Origin: Spartobacteria bacterium
GTDB lineage: Bacteria > Verrucomicrobiota > Verrucomicrobiia > Chthoniobacterales > UBA10450
NCBI GenBank assembly: GCA_003134765.1
Contig: PLCM01000037.1
Location: forward strand, 37,780 to 101,779
Direction: 5' to 3'
Length of the DNA stretch: 64,000 bases
In this document: positions 15,051-23,937 of the stretch, in pieces
Layout: every line of letters begins with the position of its first letter
Numbering within the stretch: position 1 is the stretch's first letter
Position numbers and translations under genes: made by a program
The notes under the pieces: generated by a model
What the model was told of the DNA's origin: nothing
Database searches by the model: none
What the model saw: the letters and a program-made list of their open reading frames with translations, nothing else

Positions 15051-17717
15051 ATGCCGCATTTTCGCGCCTGGTTTTCTCGGTTCGTCGGCCTCTTCATAAA
15101 AAGGAAGCGCGACGAGCAGATGAGGGACGAGATGCAGGCTCATCTCGAGTTGTTGACGCAGAGGAAGATGGCCGAGGGAATGGAGCCGGGAGTGGCGCGG
15201 ACCGCGGCGCTACGCGAATTCGGCGGCCTCGAACAAATCAAGGAAGCGGCCCGCGAACAACGCGTCTGGCTTTCGGCCGATCAGTTTTGGCAAGACCTGC
15301 GCTTTGGCGCGCGGATGCTTCTGCGCAGTCCAGGGTTCAGCGCGCTGGCGATTCTGTGTCTGACTCTCGGCATCGGCACGAACGCCGCCGTCTTCAGCTG
15401 GATCGAAGGAATTTTGATCCGGCCCTATCCATTGGTCGCCCACCAGGACCGTATGTTCGCGTTGAATGCCACCACGCGCCGGATGCCCGGATATACCGGA
15501 CTCTCCTATCCCGAATTCCTCGATTTGGAAAAAGACTCCACTCTCTTCGAGTCGTTCATCATCGATCGAATCATGGGCACGACCCTTAGTGTGGGAGATC
15601 GCGCCGAACGCGCCACAGGTGGAATTGTCTCCGCAAATTATTTCGACGCCCTTGGAGTGCAGCCGATTCTCGGGCGCGGGTTCAGACCCGAAGAAGGCTC
15701 CGGGCGCAACGCGCATCCAGTTACGGTGATCGGTTACGGGACCTGGAAAGATCGTTATGGCGGTGACCCTGACATCATTGGCCGCACTCAGATCCTGAAC
15801 GGCGTTCAGCACACGATCATCGGGGTCGCACCGGAACAATTCCACGGCACCTTCATAGGATATTCCTTCAGCTTCTGGGTGCCTGCTTCGATGCAGGAGA
15901 CATTCGATACGACCGGTTACAAATTGGAAGACCGCGGCGCGCGTTGGATCGAAGGCTATGCCTTTCTCAAACCGGGCGTGACGCGTCAGCAGGGAGACGC
16001 TGAGCTTCACGCAATTGCGCAACGGTTGGAGAAGGATTACCCGGAAACAAATCGGGGTCACGACCTCGCGCTTTCCCCGTTGTGGAAAACGCCATTCAAT
16101 CAGGCCAGCAATATGTCCTCAACGCTCGGCATCACGATGGCGGTCGTGTTTTTTGTTCTCTTGATCGCCTGCGCGAATGTCAGCAATCTTTTGCTCGCGC
16201 GTTCGCTTCTGCGCCGGCACGAGATGACGATGCGCCTTGCCCTTGGCGCGGGGCGGCGCCGTTTGATCCAACAACTCTTCACGGAAGGATTGCTTCTGGC
16301 GTTGATCGCCGCCGCCGGCGGAATCGCGGTCGCCTATTGGTGTCGCAACGCGCTCGTGCTTTCGTTCCCTTCCCCGGCGGCGGGAATCGTCATTGATTTT
16401 CCAGGACAAATTGACTGGCGCGTGCTCGCGGTCAGCGCGGCAGTTTGCATTTTGGCCACGCTGGGTTTTGCGCTGGTCCCGGCGATCCAGGCCAGCCATG
16501 TCGATCTTTCCGGAGCCTTGAAAACGGAAGCCGGCGGTGTGCTTAGCGGGAGTAGCCGGTCGCGCTTGCGTTCAGGCCTGGTTCTGGTTCAGGTATCATT
16601 GAGTTTCGTGTTACTAGCCGGCACGGGCTTACTTTTGCAAAGCCTGCAGCGAATGCAGAACGCTAGCCCTGGTTTCTCTACTGATGTAATCGTATCCGGC
16701 GCCGACTTGTTCTCCGCCGGATATAATCTTGAACGTGCCAGGACATTCCAGGTTCAGCTCCTCGATCGCGTGCGCGACATTCCTGGTGTCGAATCGGCAA
16801 CCCTGGCCCGATTAGTTCCGTTTAGTTACGGGGTTTTCTCGTCCGCGCCGCTCGAGATTGATTGCTATCAACCCGCGCCGGACGAGCAACTCAACTTATC
16901 CTACAACGAAGTAGCTGAGGATTATTTCAAGACGTTAAGTATTCCAATTGCAGCCGGTCGCGAGTTTCAACGCACGGATGACGAGAAAGCGGTGCCGGTA
17001 GCTATCATCAATGAAACGATGGCGACAAAGTATTGGGCGGGAAAAGATCCCATCGGGCAGCGCTTTCGGCTTAAGGATCGTTGGCTCCAGATTGTCGGCG
17101 TGGCCAAAAACGTGAACTACGAGAACAAGCTGGAGCTACCCAGGTCATTCTTCTACGTCCCGGTGCGACAGAACTTCTTTGTCAGCAATAACCTCCTTAT
17201 TCGCACGCGCGAGACTCCCGGCGCGATCAGGAATGCGCTCGCGCGCGAAGTGAAAGCGCTCGATCCTACTCTCGCGCCGACTGCTCCATTCCGCATCCAA
17301 GAACAAGTGGACCGGAAGGGTTACACGCAGCGACTCGCCACCACTTTGATCGCGATCTTTGGAGCGATGGCTTTGTTCCTGGCCGCGATCGGATTGTACG
17401 GAGTGATGTCGTACTCAGTTTCCCAAGGCACGCGCGAGCTCGGACTGCGCATGGCGCTGGGCGCCAGCGCCAGCGATCTTCTCAGGATGGTCGTCTCGCG
17501 CGGTCTCCGCTTAACGGTGGCGGGAATTGGCATCGGTGCGATCGCCGCGTTGTCGCTGACGCGCTTGATGGGCAATCTCCTCTACAAGGTCAGCCCCCAC
17601 GATCCGATTTCCTTCGGATTGGCGCTAGTCGTAATGATTACCGTCGCCTTCATCGCCTGCTTCCTTCCCGCCCGCCGGGCCACCCGCATCGATCCAGTTC
17701 GGGCGTTGCGAGTGTGA
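15051..17717 (+). CDS. ADOP-type FtsX/MacB ABC permease
   Basis: 888 residues. Unlike the one at 7103, it has the full ADOP N-terminal cytosolic part (RDEQMRDEMQAHLELLTQRKMAEGM and ALREFGGLEQIKEAAREQR), then FWQDLRFGARMLLRSPGFSALAILCLTLGIGTNAAVFSW, two MacB periplasmic domains and two FtsX cores. The signatures RRHEMTMRLALGAGRRRLI, TRELGLRMALGASASDLL and FLPARRATRIDPVRALRV are intact. No ATPase adjoins it. Co-transcribed with padR. Substrate is unknown. Confidence 0.95.
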   Translation: MPHFRAWFSRFVGLFIKRKRDEQMRDEMQAHLELLTQRKMAEGMEPGVARTAALREFGGLEQIKEAAREQRVWLSADQFWQDLRFGARMLLRSPGFSALAILCLTLGIGTNAAVFSWIEGILIRPYPLVAHQDRMFALNATTRRMPGYTGLSYPEFLDLEKDSTLFESFIIDRIMGTTLSVGDRAERATGGIVSANYFDALGVQPILGRGFRPEEGSGRNAHPVTVIGYGTWKDRYGGDPDIIGRTQILNGVQHTIIGVAPEQFHGTFIGYSFSFWVPASMQETFDTTGYKLEDRGARWIEGYAFLKPGVTRQQGDAELHAIAQRLEKDYPETNRGHDLALSPLWKTPFNQASNMSSTLGITMAVVFFVLLIACANVSNLLLARSLLRRHEMTMRLALGAGRRRLIQQLFTEGLLLALIAAAGGIAVAYWCRNALVLSFPSPAAGIVIDFPGQIDWRVLAVSAAVCILATLGFALVPAIQASHVDLSGALKTEAGGVLSGSSRSRLRSGLVLVQVSLSFVLLAGTGLLLQSLQRMQNASPGFSTDVIVSGADLFSAGYNLERARTFQVQLLDRVRDIPGVESATLARLVPFSYGVFSSAPLEIDCYQPAPDEQLNLSYNEVAEDYFKTLSIPIAAGREFQRTDDEKAVPVAIINETMATKYWAGKDPIGQRFRLKDRWLQIVGVAKNVNYENKLELPRSFFYVPVRQNFFVSNNLLIRTRETPGAIRNALAREVKALDPTLAPTAPFRIQEQVDRKGYTQRLATTLIAIFGAMALFLAAIGLYGVMSYSVSQGTRELGLRMALGASASDLLRMVVSRGLRLTVAGIGIGAIAALSLTRLMGNLLYKVSPHDPISFGLALVVMITVAFIACFLPARRATRIDPVRALRV

Positions 17718-17799
17718 AGAAAGCCACCCGCCTTCGGGCGCTACGGCGCGGCAGGCGCGTGACAAATAACGAATAACGAGCTAAAGGCAGCTAAATCAC

Positions 17800-19023
17800 A
17801 TGGCAGCCAAGGTGATCCACGCGTTTCGAAGAACGGCTGAGGCGTTTGGGCACAGCGCGAAGACCTTGCCGCAGAAAAATTTTGTTTCGTCGGAGGTCTT
17901 CGAAGAGGAGCAGGAGAAGATTTTTTCGCGGCAATGGGTGTTGGTGGGACATCAAGGTCAGATCGCGCAGGCCGGCGATTTTTTTGTTCCGGAAGTTCTG
18001 CCTTTGCTCAGGGGCTACGGCGCGACAGGTGCCGGCGAATCGCTAATCGTCATTCGAGACCGGAATGGGGAGATTCGCGGGTTTTATAACATTTGCCGGC
18101 ACCGCGGAACGCGGTTGTGTGAGGAGCGGAGCGGACATTCAGCCGCGATCCAATGTCCGTATCATGCCTGGACCTACGGGCTCGATGGACGGTTGATCGG
18201 ATCGCCGCACATGGATGAGGTGCCGGGGTTTGATAGGAATGAATATTCGCTTCATCCCGTGAAGGTCGGCGTGTGGGAGGGATTCATCTTCGTGAATCTG
18301 GCCAATGATGCGATGCCGATCGAGGAATGGTTCGCGCCGCTGCGCGAGAAATTTTCCCAGTGGAACCTGCCGAATTTGCGCTTGGCGAAACGGGTCGAGT
18401 ACGACGTGAAGGCGAACTGGAAGCTGATGTTCGAGAACTACTCGGAGTGTTATCACTGCCCCGGGGTGCATCCGATGTTGTCGAAGGTTTCGCCTTACGA
18501 TTCGGCGGAGAATGATTTCACGGAAGGGCCATTTCTCGGCGGGTTCATGAAGATCAATAAGGGGAAGAGTTTGACGATGAGTGGGAAGGCGTGCGCGCTG
18601 CCGGTGGCGGGTAAGGAGCTCGCCACGGCGAGTCCGTCCGGCGGCGGAGAAGAGAAAGAGGGGAAAGAGCGGGTGTTCTATTACTCGATCTTTCCGAACA
18701 TGCTCCTCAGCATGCATCCGGAATACGTGATGGTGCATCAGCTTTGGCCACAATCGCCGGAGCGGACGCTGATCGTGTGCGATTGGTTTTTCCATCCGGA
18801 CGCAGCCGGGGTCACCGCCCCCCGCTACAACCCGGAGGACGCGATCGAGTTTTGGGACGTGACGAACAAGCAGGATTGGCATGTGTGCGAGCTGAGCCAG
18901 CAGGGGATCGCATCGCGCGCGTATAAACCGGGGCCATACTCGACACGCGAGACTATTCCGGCGGCGTGGGATCGGGAATACCTGCGAAGAATGGGAAGCG
19001 GAAAACGTCCAACGTCCAACTAA
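17800..19023 (+). CDS. Rieske non-haem iron oxygenase, alpha subunit
   Basis: 407 residues of a ring-hydroxylating-oxygenase alpha subunit. The Rieske [2Fe-2S] ligands are C99 and H101 (NICRHRGTRLC) and C119 and H122 (QCPYHAW). The mononuclear iron site is in NWKLMFENYSECYHCPGVHP (H219, H224), and the C-terminal part carries an Asp candidate. Such enzymes use NAD(P)H through a separate reductase, and none lies here. The neighbours are kynurenine-pathway-type genes, so an aromatic or amine substrate is plausible. Two oddities: residues around KELATASPSGGG are encoded by a dispersed repeat (18617-18646), and the last codons come from an ACGTCCAACGTCCAAC tract. Both are low-complexity insertions, away from the active site. 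Confidence 0.92.
   Translation: MAAKVIHAFRRTAEAFGHSAKTLPQKNFVSSEVFEEEQEKIFSRQWVLVGHQGQIAQAGDFFVPEVLPLLRGYGATGAGESLIVIRDRNGEIRGFYNICRHRGTRLCEERSGHSAAIQCPYHAWTYGLDGRLIGSPHMDEVPGFDRNEYSLHPVKVGVWEGFIFVNLANDAMPIEEWFAPLREKFSQWNLPNLRLAKRVEYDVKANWKLMFENYSECYHCPGVHPMLSKVSPYDSAENDFTEGPFLGGFMKINKGKSLTMSGKACALPVAGKELATASPSGGGEEKEGKERVFYYSIFPNMLLSMHPEYVMVHQLWPQSPERTLIVCDWFFHPDAAGVTAPRYNPEDAIEFWDVTNKQDWHVCELSQQGIASRAYKPGPYSTRETIPAAWDREYLRRMGSGKRPTSN
18617..18646. repeat. 30-bp dispersed repeat inside the Rieske oxygenase gene
   Basis: AGCTCGCCACGGCGAGTCCG plus TCCGGCGGCG matches 51190-51219 in an intergenic palindromic element at 29 of 30 positions. In frame it adds ELATASPSGG. Confidence 0.75.
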
Positions 19024-20063
19024 GACGGCAGACCGAGAAATTCGAGAGCGGTTTCCGAGAAGAGCTGCGCTTTGTCGCTATCAGACAGGTCGCTCATTGA
19101 TTCGATGAGGGCGCCGGCGTGGGATTCGCCGAGAGGGAAGGGGTAGTCGGATCCAAGTGCGACGCGACAAGCACCGAAAAGTTTGATGAGAAGTCGTAGG
19201 GCGTCGGAATCGTGGACAAGGGAGTCGACGTAGAAGCGCGCGGGAGTTTCGCCCTGGGCGAGATAGGATCGCGGATTTGATTGATTATCGATCGCGACCA
19301 GATCGGGACGGACGTGAAAGCCGTGCTCGATCCGGCCGATGGTGAAGGGGAAGGCGCCGCCGCCGTGGGCGAAGGCGACGCGAAGTTTTGGGAAACGCGC
19401 GAAGACGCCGCCGAAAATCATGGAGCAAATGGCGAGTGAAGTCTCGGCGGGCATGCCGACGAGCCAGGGAAGCCAGTATTTCAGCATGCGTTCTTTGCCG
19501 ACCATGTCCCACGGGTGGACGAAAAGCGCGGCGCCAAGTTGCTCGGCTGCGCTCCAGACCGGTTGAAGGGCGGCGTTGTCGAGATTCAAGGTGTCGATGC
19601 GGCCGAAATGCTGATTGGCATCGACGTGGGTGCCGATCTGCGCGCCCCGCAGGCCGAGATCGCGCACGCAACGCTCGAGCTCGCGGGCGGCGAGATCGGG
19701 ATCCTGCAACGGGATTGTCGCCAGGCCGGAGAAACGCGCCGGATGAGCGCGGACAACCTCGGCGATGTGGTCGTTGAGGCGGCGGGACAGATCGAGCGCG
19801 TCGGCCGGCTTCGCCCAGTAGCTGAACATCACGGGCACGGTTGAGAGCACCTGCATGGAAACGCCGGCGCGATCCATTTCCTCGAGGCGGCGGGTCGGTT
19901 CCCAGACGTTATCGGTAATTTCGCGAAAGACGCGATCGCCGATCACCATTCGCGCGCAACAGGGTTGGTAATGATCGAGCCTGACGAATCCAGGATAGCC
20001 GTATTTCGCGTCGAGATCGGGCCACTCGCGCGGGAGAATGTGGGTGTGGAGATCGATCTTCAT
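19020..20063 (-). CDS. amidohydrolase-family decarboxylase, ACMSD-like
   Basis: 347 residues of a metal-dependent TIM-barrel amidohydrolase. The family marks are the metal-binding DLHTHILP (residues 3-10), FVHPWDMVG, the histidine in FAHGGGAFP and the aspartate in ALGSDYPFPLG. The whole reads as 2-amino-3-carboxymuconate-6-semialdehyde decarboxylase (ACMSD, human length 336), which removes CO2 from the product of 3-hydroxyanthranilate dioxygenase. The dioxygenase gene is directly upstream on the same strand. It converges with the Rieske gene, overlapping by four bases. Confidence 0.92.
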   Translation of the reverse strand: MKIDLHTHILPREWPDLDAKYGYPGFVRLDHYQPCCARMVIGDRVFREITDNVWEPTRRLEEMDRAGVSMQVLSTVPVMFSYWAKPADALDLSRRLNDHIAEVVRAHPARFSGLATIPLQDPDLAARELERCVRDLGLRGAQIGTHVDANQHFGRIDTLNLDNAALQPVWSAAEQLGAALFVHPWDMVGKERMLKYWLPWLVGMPAETSLAICSMIFGGVFARFPKLRVAFAHGGGAFPFTIGRIEHGFHVRPDLVAIDNQSNPRSYLAQGETPARFYVDSLVHDSDALRLLIKLFGACRVALGSDYPFPLGESHAGALIESMSDLSDSDKAQLFSETALEFLGLPS

Positions 20064-20072
20064 CTTTTTTAA

Positions 20073-20127
20073 GGTAGGGACGCCGCGCTGCGGCGTCCGC
20101 GGACATCGCAGCGCGGTGTTCCTACCC
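20073..20127. repeat. palindromic element, family GTAGGGACGCCGCGCTGCGGCGTCC
   Basis: It lies between the two minus-strand genes and ends at the stop of the dioxygenase gene. The left arm GGTAGGGACGCCGCGCTGCG is complemented by CGCAGCGCGGTGTTCCTACC. Relatives are at 51125, 61337 and 61531. Confidence 0.8.
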
Positions 20128-20657
20128 TAGAACGGCTTCACCGGCTCGGGCTGCGGGACTTTATGGCCGCAGTTCCTGCAGGTGCGGCGGGCATCGTCGT
20201 TCCAGAAATCCAGCATGGCCTGGCTGAAGTGATTGACGATGTCGGCGCAATCGAAATCGATATCCTCGACCAGCGCGCCGCAATTATCGCAGTAGAAAAT
20301 GACGTGCTCATGTTCGCCGGCCGGCCGCCGGCGCTCGACGACGATCCCAATGGTGTTGGGCGGGCGGACGGGGGCATGGGGCACGTTCGGCGGAATGAAG
20401 AACGTCTCGCCCTCGCGCACCAGATGATCGACGATGTGGTCGCCTTCGCGGATGCGGACTTTGATGTCGCCCTGGAGCTGATAAAAATATTCTTCCGAAT
20501 CGACGAGATGGAAATCGTTTCGCGCATTCGGTCCTTTGATCACCATCACGAAAAAGTCGCGGCCATCGTAAAGGTAACGATTGCTCACAGGTGGCTTGAA
20601 GAGCTCGCGGTTCTCTTCAATCCAAGTCTCCAGATTTACCGGCGGCTGGACTTTCGT
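20127..20657 (-). CDS. nbaC: 3-hydroxyanthranilate 3,4-dioxygenase
   Basis: A cupin dioxygenase that opens 3-hydroxyanthranilate to 2-amino-3-carboxymuconate semialdehyde, the substrate of the ACMSD next door. The iron ligands are in DFHLVDSEEYFYQL (His and Glu) and in PPNVPHAPVRPPNT (His). The RRRPAGEHEHVIFYCDNCG segment and the C-terminal C-NCG/C-NCG pairs form the rubredoxin-like metal site of bacterial enzymes. The tracked GTG start at 20588 loses the conserved N-terminus. In frame, upstream codons read KVQPPVNLETWIEENRELFK, an obvious family start, with ACG at 20655-20657 where Met is expected and AGGAG 11 bases before it. There is no ATG, GTG or TTG back to the upstream stop. Confidence 0.9.
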   Translation of the reverse strand, partial: TKVQPPVNLETWIEENRELFKPPVSNRYLYDGRDFFVMVIKGPNARNDFHLVDSEEYFYQLQGDIKVRIREGDHIVDHLVREGETFFIPPNVPHAPVRPPNTIGIVVERRRPAGEHEHVIFYCDNCGALVEDIDFDCADIVNHFSQAMLDFWNDDARRTCRNCGHKVPQPEPVKPF

Positions 20658-20775
20658 CGCGCCGCGAGCTCCTGATTCTAATGATGGCGATGGAGAAAGA
20701 GTGGATGTTTCGATGATCGAGCGTATTTCCTGCGCCGGGCAGCGTCAACTCCCTCGACCGCCAGTTCCCTGCCTT

Positions 20776-20885
20776 TCATCCTGAGCTGTCGAAGGATCTC
20801 TTGATTTGTCTTCTGAGACGGCGTTGAAACAACAGGAGAGAACGTAGAGGTCCTTCGACTCCGCTTTCGCTTCGCTCAGAATGAC
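20776..20885. repeat. inverted repeat of the TCATCCTGAG...CTCAGAATGA type
   Basis: TCATCCTGAGCTGTCGAAGGATCTC at the left is complemented by GGTCCTTCGACTCCGC...CGCTCAGAATGACA at the right. The last bases include the ATG used by the EamA gene, so the repeat may supply its start. Confidence 0.7.
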
Positions 20886-21729
20886 AAGAGGAAAGGTTTT
20901 GGTTCTTACCGCGCTGGCCATGATCGCGTTTGCCGGCAATTCGCTGCTTTGCCGGCTGGCGCTAAAACAAACGGCGATCGACGCTGCGAGTTTTACTCTA
21001 ATTCGCATCGGCTCCGGCGCGGTTTGTCTGTGGATCCTCGTCCGGCTGTGCAAAGGGCCGATGCGCGCCGCGGGGAGCTGGCCCTCCGCCTTCGCGCTCT
21101 TCGCCTACGCGGCGCTTTTTTCCTTTGCCTACATCCGTCTCACGGCCGGCACAGGCGCCCTGCTTTTGTTTGGCGCGGTCCAGGCGACGATGATCACATG
21201 GGCATTGCGAAGCGGAGAACGATTGCGGCCGCTGCAAACCGTCGGTCTTGCCCTGGCGATCGCCGGACTCGTCACGCTCGTCTTTCCCGGACTGTCCGCG
21301 CCGCCGCTGGGTGCGGCGGTCCTGATGCTCGGTGCTGGCATCGCTTGGGGCGTCTATTCGTTGCGCGGTAAAGGCGGTGGGGATCCATTGCGCGCGACGG
21401 CCGGCAATTTCCTGCGCGCGGCGCCGATGGCGGCACTGCTCGGTGTGGTGATGTGGCGTTCGGCGAATTTCGATCGGACCGGCCTGGGCTACGCGATTGC
21501 GTCGGGCGCGCTGGCTTCGGGAGTGGGCTACGCGATTTGGTACACGGCTCTGCCGGCCTTGAAAGCGTCCGGCGCAGCTACGGTTCAACTGAGTGTGCCG
21601 GTGCTGGCCGCGCTGGGAGGAATTCTTTTCCTGGGTGAGTCGATTACCCTGCGACTTGCGCTGGCTTCGGCTGCCGTGCTTGGCGGGATCGCGCTGGTGA
21701 TCTTTGAGCGGAGAGCCGCGGCCAGTTGA
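20881..21729 (+). CDS. EamA/DMT-family transporter
   Basis: 282 residues with ten predicted helices in two EamA halves. The first half begins VLVLTALAMIAFAGNSLLCRLAL, and the second contains GVGYAIWYTALPALKASGAATVQLSVPVLAALGGILFLGES, the characteristic C-terminal EamA pattern. Proteins of this superfamily move metabolites or amino acids across the inner membrane. Placed among kynurenine-pathway genes, a role for an aromatic amino acid or intermediate is possible but unproven. The ATG at 20881 lies at the very end of a repeat element. A later start is possible but would cut helix 1. Confidence 0.88.
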   Translation: MTRGKVLVLTALAMIAFAGNSLLCRLALKQTAIDAASFTLIRIGSGAVCLWILVRLCKGPMRAAGSWPSAFALFAYAALFSFAYIRLTAGTGALLLFGAVQATMITWALRSGERLRPLQTVGLALAIAGLVTLVFPGLSAPPLGAAVLMLGAGIAWGVYSLRGKGGGDPLRATAGNFLRAAPMAALLGVVMWRSANFDRTGLGYAIASGALASGVGYAIWYTALPALKASGAATVQLSVPVLAALGGILFLGESITLRLALASAAVLGGIALVIFERRAAAS

Positions 21730-21777
21730 TGCTTCCGTCGCCGCACGACGAACAGTAATCTCCGACGTCAAGACCGG

Positions 21778-22410
21778 ATGAAGATATTTGATATTTCTCG
21801 GCCCCTATTTAACGGGCTGGCGCCGTGGCCGGGCGACACCGCCTTTCATTTCGCGTTGAAATGGAAAATGGCCGAAGGCTCGACGGTCAACGTCGGCGCC
21901 GTTGAAATGGGTGTGCACAATGCGAGCCACGCCGACGCGCCATTCCACTTCAAACCAGGCGCCCACACGATCGAACAAATGCCACTCGAGATTTATCTCG
22001 GCGATTGTGTCGTGATTGATCTCACGGCAAAATTCGGAACGGATCGGTCGCGCCAAATCACAATTAGCGACCTCGAACCGGCGGCGGAAGCGCCCCGGCT
22101 TTTGCTCAAGACCGGCGTGTGGAAAGATGCGCGGGTTTTTCCGGAATGGATCCCGGTGATCGCGGGTGATGTTGCGGCATGGCTGGGAAATCGAAACGTG
22201 AAATTATTGGGCTTGGATTTGCCGTCGGTCGATTCGATCGATGCCAAGGTGCTGCTGAATCATCACGCGCTGGCGGGGGCGGGAGTCGCGATCGTTGAAT
22301 CGCTCGACCTGAGCGGAGTCGAAGCTGGCACGTACCGTTTCTCCGCGCTGCCGCTGCGCATCACCGGTGGCGACGCCGCTCCCGTCCGGGCCGTCCTGTG
22401 GCGTGACTGA
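21778..22410 (+). CDS. kynB: kynurenine formamidase (cyclase family)
   Basis: 210 residues of the metal-dependent cyclase/arylformamidase family, hydrolysing N-formyl-kynurenine to kynurenine. Signature segments are the opening FDISRPLFNGLAPWPGDTAF, the metal motif MGVHNASHADAPFHF (HxxxHxDxPxHF), LLLKTG, and LLGLDLPSVD. KynB-type length is 206-218. Its presence near 3-hydroxyanthranilate dioxygenase and ACMSD supports tryptophan breakdown by way of kynurenine. Genes for tryptophan dioxygenase, kynurenine 3-monooxygenase and kynureninase are not in the window. Confidence 0.92.
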   Translation: MKIFDISRPLFNGLAPWPGDTAFHFALKWKMAEGSTVNVGAVEMGVHNASHADAPFHFKPGAHTIEQMPLEIYLGDCVVIDLTAKFGTDRSRQITISDLEPAAEAPRLLLKTGVWKDARVFPEWIPVIAGDVAAWLGNRNVKLLGLDLPSVDSIDAKVLLNHHALAGAGVAIVESLDLSGVEAGTYRFSALPLRITGGDAAPVRAVLWRD

Positions 22411-23863
22411 TTTCCTAAACTCTCGAACAACGCGTTGGAGTTTGCTGGCTCTGGCGATCGTGCTCTTCGCGATCGCGAATCTTCCTTGGCATTTGGACGA
22501 TTACGACCAGGCGAAGCAAGCGTTCACGTCTTTCGAAATGGTGGAGCGGGGGCATTGGTTCTACCAGCACACTCCGAATTGGTGGGTGGCGACCAAGCCT
22601 CCATTGATTGGCTGGATCTCCGCGGGATTTTTCGCTATCACCCGATCGTGGGAAGTGGCCTGGCGGCTTCCCTCGTTCCTGGCGGCAGTGGCGCTCCTCG
22701 CGTTGCTTACGCGGGCGGCCTCGGTTTACGGGCCCGTCGCGGCCTTGATCGCAGCGTGCGCCTACAGCTTCAATTTGTTCGTCCCGCGCCTGGCGTCGCT
22801 CGTCCGGACGGACATGCCGCTCGCGCTCGTGCTCTTTGCGATCGGCTGGCTCATCTGGAAAAAAATTCGGAAGCGCGCCGCTTGGACGACGAGAGATCGT
22901 ATTCTGCTTTTTCTCCTGCTCAGCGCGGGGATGCTGATCAAGGGTCCGATTGTTTACGCGTTCCTGTTGCCTGGCATCATTGCGTTCGAATGGAGACAGC
23001 GCAAAACCGATGCCGCTGGGACCGCGTGGAGCGGTTGGTTGCCATGGCTGGTGTCATTCCTGGTCTTCCTTGTCTGGGTGGCCGGGGGCGTTCTTTTTGC
23101 GCCGGAATTTTCAGAACACGTCGTTCTGCGCGAGTTCGCGGGGCGATTCAGCGACGAAATGCATCGGCCGCAGCCCTTTTACTTTTACCTGGCGCACCTG
23201 CTCCATCGATTTGCGCCATGGAGCTTGCTTCTGATCGGGTTGGCGTTTGCCGAATTGAAGAGGAATCCCCGCGGCTCGACAGACTCTCGTGCGGTCACGC
23301 TATCGCCGGAAACATTCTGGCTCGTGTCCTGGATCCTCGGCGGGCTGTTGCTGATGTCGTGCATTCCCTCCAAACGAATCGATCGCATCTTTCCGGTTGT
23401 GCCGCCGCTCTGTTTGATCCTGGCGGCGGCAATTGCTGAATTTCGTGAGAACGAAAAGCGCCGCTTCTTCATCGATCGATGCTGTGTCGCGATCATCGTT
23501 CTCGCCGCGGTAATGATAACCGGATACACGGGGCGAAAAATCCTCATCGCCCATCGCGAACATTGGGACGCATTCGCTTCCTTTGGTCGTGCGGTCGTGA
23601 AGCAGGTGGCGGAACACGGTTGGCGCTATGGCGTGCTGGGAGGAGAAGACGAGGGAATGTTGTTGTACGTACGCGCGACGGAATTCATCGAGCCGGACGA
23701 AGCGGCCGCGCTCTGGAACGCGGCGAGAGTAAACGCGCTCGTGGTGCCGGATGACGAGATGGAGGAACTGCTTCCGCGCCTGCAGGGAGGGGAGCCGAAG
23801 AAACTGCAGGCCTCGAGGCCCGCCGGACGCTACGGTAAGCGCTATTTTCTGTTGGTCCGGTAG
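22403..23863 (+). CDS. GT39/ArnT-like membrane glycosyltransferase
   Basis: About 486 residues with 11-12 hydrophobic helices and the PMT/ArnT layout. The first periplasmic loop is acidic (WHLDDYDQAKQAF), with the HTPNWWVATKPPLIGW motif of ArnT-like enzymes and a RTDMPLAL segment. These use polyprenyl-phosphate sugars to modify lipid A, proteins or glycans outside the inner membrane. A GTG at 22403 overlaps kynB by 8 bases and gives MTDFLNSRTTRW. The tracked start is 36 bases earlier and lies deeper in kynB. The acceptor is unknown. Confidence 0.85.
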   Translation: MTDFLNSRTTRWSLLALAIVLFAIANLPWHLDDYDQAKQAFTSFEMVERGHWFYQHTPNWWVATKPPLIGWISAGFFAITRSWEVAWRLPSFLAAVALLALLTRAASVYGPVAALIAACAYSFNLFVPRLASLVRTDMPLALVLFAIGWLIWKKIRKRAAWTTRDRILLFLLLSAGMLIKGPIVYAFLLPGIIAFEWRQRKTDAAGTAWSGWLPWLVSFLVFLVWVAGGVLFAPEFSEHVVLREFAGRFSDEMHRPQPFYFYLAHLLHRFAPWSLLLIGLAFAELKRNPRGSTDSRAVTLSPETFWLVSWILGGLLLMSCIPSKRIDRIFPVVPPLCLILAAAIAEFRENEKRRFFIDRCCVAIIVLAAVMITGYTGRKILIAHREHWDAFASFGRAVVKQVAEHGWRYGVLGGEDEGMLLYVRATEFIEPDEAAALWNAARVNALVVPDDEMEELLPRLQGGEPKKLQASRPAGRYGKRYFLLVR

Positions 23864-23937
23864 CCTTTGTCGCAGTCGGCGCGCCGGGCGAAAAGCCGCT
23901 CGACTTTGCCCCGACGATTTGTAGTCTCGCGTCCAAG

